Positions 58,170 through 64,000 of a stretch of DNA of 64,000 bases are shown piece after piece. The DNA is taken from contig NW_023503450.1 in the NCBI RefSeq assembly GCF_014529535.1, positions 1 to 64,000 of the forward strand, read 5' to 3'. Position 1 is the first letter of the stretch; each line of letters begins with the position of its first letter. The stretch is from Bradysia coprophila. Taxonomy: Eukaryota > Arthropoda > Insecta > Diptera > Sciaridae. Both the position numbers and the translations under genes were made by a program. Under the pieces are notes generated by a model. That model was not told where the DNA came from and made no database searches. It worked only from the letters and a program-made list of their open reading frames with translations.

Positions 58170-59680
58170 TAGAGGTGTGCGCCGATCTTAAAATAGTCGG
58201 CGGCGGTGCGCCGACTGGTAAGGGATCGGCGGTGGCGCGCCGGCAGAAATTTATAGTCGGCGGCGGTGCGCCGATCGGCGCGCCAATAAATTTACAAAAA
58301 ATCTAAACTTTCGAAAATAATGCAAAAACATTTGAAAAAGCGTGCGCAATCCTTTTTCCGAACACTGAATTCTTACTATCTTGCGATCTGAAGTATCAAC
58401 CACTGGGGAATCAACTGAGACGTATCTCACCTTTTATATTTTGAATGTACAATCACTGACCTATTATTTTAAAAACATCTAATTTAATGAATCCAAGAAT
58501 GATTAGTGAGTTTGCGTAAATGACATATAAGCTATAAGTCAACTTATAAGTTTGAAATTTTAAGTCACATCTTCATACTAGATGTTCTGCAGGTTTCTTA
58601 TTTACAACTTATAATTTATGTCATTTACGCAAACTCACTACTATTATCTTTTGATTTTTGCAATAACAGTTCCCATTGCCTTTAGTCCATCTTCGATGTA
58701 GGAGTGAGATCGTAGTAGAAGGTTTTTGCAAATAAGAGATTTAGATAAACTTAAATTTATAAGTAGTAAGTATAGACTACGCCAAAATTATTTTTTTCCC
58801 AAATTTTTTACATAAAATTGAAAACAAAGACACCAGTGTCTCGTCTTTTGACGAAAAAACTTGAAACCGGAAAGATTTGCCACTTTATAAATTCCTGAAA
58901 CATGTGATTTGCGCCATTTTCCACCCAAATTCCACATAAGGTCTTAAGTTTGCCACTTTACAATTACAGTAGTATTCACCCAGTTTTGACTGATTCACTG
59001 TATTTTGTTCTCTTTCTTCTTTCTCTTATCTGCATCAACAGACAATAAAAGAAACTTCGTCTGCCGTCTGCCGCGCTCCATTCCATTGCACAGAAAATAG
59101 AGTAACGTACCCAAGGGTTCACGTTAAGTGAGGATACAGAAAATACAAATGCTGTTTCGACCTCGGGTATCGATGGCGGTCCCAGGCCAGCGTGATCTGA
59201 TCATCCTTAGTTGTATCCATCGATACTCTTCCCAAGACAGCAGCAAACTTTTTCTTTGGACTAGTATTTAAAAATTTGCATAAAACACTTGCCATCTACT
59301 GATGGAAATAGGATACGTTATAGAAAGCTACTTCGAAGATAACCCTATCGTAGCATCAGAAACAAAATCACCGTCGTACAGTGCAAGTAAGAAGAAAAAC
59401 CCAAAGTTCCAACAAAAAAAATTAACAAAAAACTCCTTTCTACGCATATAGAAACATAGCAGCATATAGAAAACTGACTTATAAATTAAGAGAGATAAAC
59501 ATTTGCTAAAGCCTTGTTAATTAAAATGGCTAAAAGCACTAAACGTATAAAATTTCGGCGCGACGAAAATACAATCGGCGGCGGCGGCGGCGTGAGCTAT
59601 TATTTTTCAGCGGCGGCGCGCCGAAAAATTAGCAAAAAATCGGCGGCGCGCCGGCGTAAAATCGGCGGTGCATACCTCTA
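58170..59680. mobile_element. 1511-bp non-autonomous hAT-type element
   Basis: The termini TAGAGGTGTGCGCCGATCTT and (right, inverted) TAGAGGTATGCACCGCCGAT are inverted repeats with the TAGAGGTGTGC look of hAT elements. An exact 8-bp duplication, GAAGAAAC, lies at 58162-58169 and 59681-59688. Subterminal regions are unusual CGGCG/GCGCGCC-rich repeats (58190-58295 and 59570-59665). No transposase ORF. It is inserted into a small hairpin inside the 5-kb element. Confidence 0.93.
58504..58640. mobile_element. 137-bp palindromic insertion inside the hAT-type element
   Basis: TAGTGAGTTTGCGTAAATGA and its reverse complement form the ends; ACTTATAA-type words continue the arms inward. Confidence 0.8.
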
Positions 59681-59699
59681 GAAGAAACGCCGGGAAAAA

Positions 59700-60740
59700 C
59701 AAAGAATGCTAAATTTGTCTTTGTTGCGTTTCTTCACCCTTTGGCGATTCTTCGTGGTGATTAAACAAATCCTTGGAAATTTATCCTTTTACGAAATTTA
59801 TCTAAAAGGCGTTATTTGTTCGAAGCTAGTGAATCTATTCTTTTATAAAAGTTACTAAATGCTGCCTGGTTCGATCCTAAGGAAACTCTTATTTTACGTC
59901 AGGTAACGGCATCTTGTTCGATCCTAGGGAATTCATACTTTAACGAAAGATCCCGAGGACACTATCATTTTACGAAAGATAATGTAGAGACATTTCAAAA
60001 ACGTATTTTTACACTTTGGCGTTTCCTCACACTCTGGCGATTTTTCTCTTCTTCTCTTCACACTCTATCGATTTTTCTTGGCAATTCATCATTATGAGGT
60101 TCCGAGCCTACGCTGAAATTGTAGTCTACATTTCTGCGTTTCGAAATTTTTGATCGCTGATATCTTTTTACGAGAGCCCTTTTTGAAAAATGGACGACCA
60201 CATTTTCGAGTAAAAATATGTCAGCTTTGAATAAAAAATAAAATTGTCTGTGAAAGTTCCATGTGCTTTGAGAAAACTGTACCGATGCCCCAAATTTGCA
60301 TCAAAGGTACACTTTTCTCAAAGCACATGGAACTTTCACAGACAATTTTATTTTTTATTCAAAGCTGACATATTTTTACTCGAAAATGTGGTCGTACATT
60401 TTTCAAAAAGGGCTCTCGTAAAAAGATATCAGCGATCAAAAATTTCGAAACGCAGAAATGTAGGCTACAATTTCAGCGTAGGCTCGGAACCTCTTATGGT
60501 TGATTTGTTAAATCAACAAGAAAAATCTACATAATGTGAAGAAAAACCAAGAAATATCGCCAAAGAGTAAAGAAACTCCAAGATCATAGAGAATTGAAAA
60601 TTTGTCTTTATGGCGTTTCTTCACACTTCTGAGACTTTTCTTGATGATTTAACAAATCAACTAAATATGATGAATTGTCAAGAAAAATCGTCAAAGTGTG
60701 AAGAAACTCCAAAATATGACAAATCGCCAAATAATACAAT
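59700..60740. mobile_element. Short-repeat foldback region with a 398-bp palindrome
   Basis: Repeated words of the type TTTCTTCACACTTTGGCGAT and their complements are scattered at 59725-60090 and 60537-60735. Between them, 60096-60493 is an almost perfect palindrome with about 190-bp arms (GAGGTTCCGAGCCTACGCTG at one end, its complement at the other). The 96-codon ORF at 60244 spans the centre and is fortuitous. Confidence 0.85.
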
Positions 60741-60789
60741 ATTGTCGATTTGACTATAACTTTTATTTAGAAAAAGATTGTACGGGACA

Positions 60790-60995
60790 GCAATGAAAGT
60801 AAATAGATAGATATGGCCAAACGTTCAAATTTGTTCTAGCTGGAGCACATACGGATTTGCATGGCGCCACCTCAAACAAACTCATTTCTAGTGCAAATTT
60901 CCACTAGAAATGAGTTAGTTTGAGGTGGCGCCATGCAAATCCCTATGTGCTCCGACTTGTATGGACTGGCCATACCTACTTATCTACTTTCATTG
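60790..60995. mobile_element. 206-bp palindrome
   Basis: The left arm has GCAATGAAAGTA, TATGGCCA and GCATGGCGCCACCTCAAAC; the right arm has their complements, with a few mismatches. Confidence 0.85.
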
Positions 60996-61732
60996 CGGGA
61001 CAGTATGTACTGCATATAATATAATTCCTCTCTCTTGTGTTTATCTGTGTTCTACGAAGCCAAAATATAATTTCGGACTACAAGTAAACCGTCTCGACCA
61101 GTAGTTATTTTCCTAAGTTCCTAATGAGTGCAAAAAGGCTATTTCAACATTAGTTAGGAAAGCATAATTTTTATGTGAATGTTTCTGAGGTTTTCCATCT
61201 TAATATTTTCATGAAGTTACAAATAATCCACAGAAAATTTTATTATCCTAGAACGAGGTCGGAAACACATCAAATAAATCAAATAGAAAACAGACTTGGA
61301 AATTGTTATTTTGTCTAAAAGTTGATATTAAAATTCTTTGGAAATCGTAAATCGCATAATTGCATGAGCAGGCATCTCAGGATTATAAATCAGGAACTTT
61401 GAAGTTCGTCATATATTCATATTCTTATCTTATTCCTGACCAGATTCTGTTTTCATGATTGAGCTCAATCATGAGCTTCACTTATACAAAGAGTTGAATT
61501 GATTTCCTATGCCAAATTGTAATTTGGCGAAAAAGAATGTTCCGAATCTGCGTTTCGTTTAAAAAAAAGCCTTTAGTTGAAATGATGATTGTGAAGATTT
61601 CAAATGGACGGCCCTTGATGTTTCTCTAATTTCGATTCTATATTCTGCAAAGCATTAATTGTAGCTACTGCGTCCAGCAACTTTTTGATCATTCTTCAGC
61701 GACAAGTTTTTTTTCTAATGGTGCTCCGCACT

Positions 61733-62167
61733 TTACATCGAACTGATGCAAATTCCTTTATGAAGAGAAAACAAAACCACATTAACTTCACTATTATTCA
61801 CAATTATTTTAACATTTAGATCAATTTGGCCGTTGAATTTAATGATCAAAATTTTGCTGGCCAGCATTTTAGATGAGACACATAAATAAACAAACGTCTG
61901 ACACATATCATGACAAGCACACAATATGTTTTTGAAGACAATAGAAGCGATGACGGACGTAGGGTGGCTAAATGTACAATTATATTTTACGTTCTTTTGT
62001 ATGTTGAGACGTACTGAACGCTTTCCTATATCGTTCACTGATACAAAACATCTTTTTTCAAACTCAAACGGTTTATATTGCATAAAGGTACTCTTAATTA
62101 AGAAGCCTGATGTAATAATTAAAAACCAAGAGAAAATGTAACCAAAACCAAAATTTAGTTTATCCAC
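61733..62167 (-). CDS. Unrecognised 144-codon ORF in the right arm of the 5-kb element
   Basis: Mirror of the ORF at 57517, extended upstream by MDKLNFGFGYIFSWFLIITS and eight further residues; the extension is a hydrophobic, membrane-like segment. In the left arm the same extension is interrupted by a stop codon just before the shared methionine. No family recognised; see the left-arm entry. Confidence 0.4.
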   Translation of the reverse strand: MDKLNFGFGYIFSWFLIITSGFLIKSTFMQYKPFEFEKRCFVSVNDIGKRSVRLNIQKNVKYNCTFSHPTSVIASIVFKNILCACHDMCQTFVYLCVSSKMLASKILIIKFNGQIDLNVKIIVNNSEVNVVLFSLHKGICISSM

Positions 62168-62322
62168 CCTATATCACATTTTGAAATCGTGACTGCAGCG
62201 CCGTCATTGCGACCGCTGAGTTAACTAAATTTAAATTTGTGGATTCCATTGTTGTGGGATAAAGTGTGGGTTAAATAAGATTAATTCCTTTGGAAAACCC
62301 GAAAACTAAATTTCTTCGACTG

Positions 62323-64000
62323 TATGTAATACATTGTAATATACATGTCCAGTCCATAAGACCAATCAATGGTCAAAATGCCGAGGTAGTTCTGTACCTC
62401 CAACGTATATGAAAAAAAAAATCGCCGAATTTTTCTCAGAATTTTTTCCCTTAAACAGGTGTCCAAAAAATCTGAAAAAAATGCAGATGTTCCTCCATAC
62501 AGACATTTTTTGAGAATTTTTACATATTTTTACGTCAACACACCAGACAGAAATAAATGAAAAACAAAATTCACATTTTCGTCAATAACTCCACTATAAC
62601 TCCATTTTGGAGTTTGATACTCCACTAAAAGTAGTTCTAGGCCAAGGAGCTTTAGTTCCTTTGGGCGCAATTTTAAATGCTAACCCTGCTAGGCCCTTCC
62701 ACTAATTTTTATTTATTTATTTCATGTTCATGATGCAACAGTACCATGCTTAGCTACTAGTTTTATTAGAGACGGCAGGATGGTACTAATATTATTATCG
62801 ATGATTTTAAAACGAAACCTGTCTCTTCATTAGACCAGAACCAAAAGTCATAGTTTATTTTGATCGGCGTTGTCGATAACAGATGACAAAGCCGTAGCCG
62901 TATGTAACTTGCTCAAGTCTATGAATGAAGTAAGTAAGGGCAAAGAAAAAGTAGTCATTTTCAGGTAAGTGTCATCTTAAAATCATCCTTCGAACAGTAT
63001 CTTCTTTTTGATCAGTCGAAATTCCTAGAGAAATCATGCGCAAGTTTCTGCAACGATTTTTTTTGGCAATATTTTCTTTATGAAACAAAGTGAGAGCGGT
63101 GTTTGTACGGTTTGCACCACTCGCAATTCTTCCCCAAAAAATTCCGAATAATAAGCTGACAATATAGTTAGTAATTTAAGAAACTTCAGTTTCTGTTTCG
63201 AATCGCAAAAGGTCAGCGAACAGTTAACTCCCTTCAATAATGAAAACAAACCATTAGCTGCTTGATAGTACAAACATGTATTTGTTTTTTTTTTTTTTGA
63301 AACATTGAAATAGACATTATGCAATGATAATTAAATTAATAACAACAGTTTCTGTAGATAGTAGTTATAATATCAATAAATAAATAATTTTCTCTAAACG
63401 ATCGTCTTTTTTCTATCATAAATATACAAAATAAAAATTGTGTAAAAAATAAAAACAAAATATAAATCACAGATGAAATTAGCTGCTCCAGAACAAGCAA
63501 ATTAGTAAAAATAAAAATTCAAGTGTAAAAACAGAATACTATGAAAAGATTGCAATTGGTTGTTTTTTTTTGATTGTGTATAAGTTCGTTTATAAGTTTT
63601 ATTTGGTTGTTGTTGTTTCTTATCCTTAAAATTATTCGTTTGTTAGGATCATTTCTCTTTATTTTATTGGTTGGGGTTTTATTTAATTTTAGTTGGTTGT
63701 GTGTTTATCTATTTATTTGTTTGGAATTTATTATAATATATTGCTTTTTATTGTTTATGTTTGATTTGCTATTAGTTGTGTCTTCATTTTTACTAATTTT
63801 TGTTGATGGTTCTAAACGTATGGAAAACAATAAAAGAAAAATCTTATTTTACTCTGATCGTTTTGTTTGTTTTGTTTCAATTTCAAACTCTTCTAAATTT
63901 AAATATTATTTTTATAAAAAAATAAGCTTTTTTTCATATTTGATGTATAATGCATTGAATGCGCGATGTTTCAAAATTTTGTTGGTTTTTTGTTTTTAAA
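62323..64000 (+). repeat. Segmental duplicate of the LANCL downstream flank, second part
   Basis: Matches about 36214-37911 at very high identity and continues off the right edge. It includes the right end of the 799-bp TIR element (here shortened by about 22 bp near 62647), the DRE-like motif (about 62864) and the T-rich low-complexity ORF. Just after the insertion, a small local duplication (TGTAATACATTGTAATA against TGTAATA) marks the junction. Confidence 0.96.

Larger units (their letters stand above)
57276..62322. mobile_element. 5047-bp TA-flanked element with ~800-bp inverted arms, packed with nested elements
   Basis: The ends CAGTCGAGGAAATTTAG.. and ..CTAAATTTCTTCGACTG are inverted and flanked by TA (57274-57275 and 62323-62324). 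The arms (57276 to about 58090, and about 61525 to 62322) are long and similar. copy 1 of the duplicated locus (around 36214) is the empty site with a single TA. A TA duplication and CAGT-start termini suit the Tc1/mariner-pogo group, but no DDE transposase is visible. The interior contains, in order, a hAT-type element, a short-repeat foldback region with a 398-bp palindrome, and a further palindrome. Confidence 0.92.

Noticed and set aside
60244-60534. 96-codon ORF across a palindrome
   Set aside because: Spans the centre of a near-perfect palindrome; fortuitous.

Overview
The window looks like nuclear DNA of an insect, most likely a fly (Diptera). The DNA is AT-rich, many introns are only 55-80 bp with GT..AG borders, and genes are widely spaced among many small inverted-repeat elements. 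A lower dipteran (nematoceran type) would fit, but I cannot name the species. All exon models below were read by hand; the phases of the complete models were checked and close.

Layout. 1-6355 is a satellite of about 170 copies of a 37-bp monomer. Immediately beside it lies the 3' part of Hen1, the small-RNA 2'-O-methyltransferase (6856-7938, +). Hen1 is tail-to-tail with nibrin (Nbs1, 8203-10885, -). After a MITE-rich gap come an FBXL6-like F-box/LRR gene (15694-18093, +), a FAM166/CIMIP2-type ciliary protein gene (22179-23415, +), adrenodoxin reductase (23647-27145, -), an adenosine-deaminase-like gene (27825-29164, +), a copine (30957-32809, -) and a LanC-like gene (33956-35656, +). Reductase/ADAL and copine/LANCL are head-to-head pairs, and Hen1/nibrin and FAM166/reductase are tail-to-tail. 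They are ordinary housekeeping genes and do not form one pathway. Nibrin acts in DNA repair, the reductase in mitochondrial electron transfer, and ADAL in nucleotide metabolism.

From 35.8 kb on, the window is dominated by mobile and duplicated DNA. There are several TIR elements (one still carrying a coiled-coil tail ORF), an element with five internal ~146-bp tandem repeats, a chemoreceptor-like exon, an unrecognised gene with an RG-repeat tail between two 765-bp inverted arms, and an RS-heptad-repeat gene that lacks its expected 3' part. From 54961 to the window end, the LANCL locus and its downstream flank (33900-37911) are repeated at roughly 99% identity. This second copy carries two coding frameshifts and a 5047-bp TA-flanked element, itself filled with nested elements. 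copy 1 supplies the empty target site.

The strongest findings are: the 5-kb nested insertion with an empty-site control; a 1704-bp foldback-like element with a 9-bp target duplication that turned a 58-bp reductase intron into 1771 bp; a family of small hairpins sharing a core motif; a ~40-bp DRE-like motif repeated in intergenic regions; and a 13-monomer higher-order repeat in the satellite.
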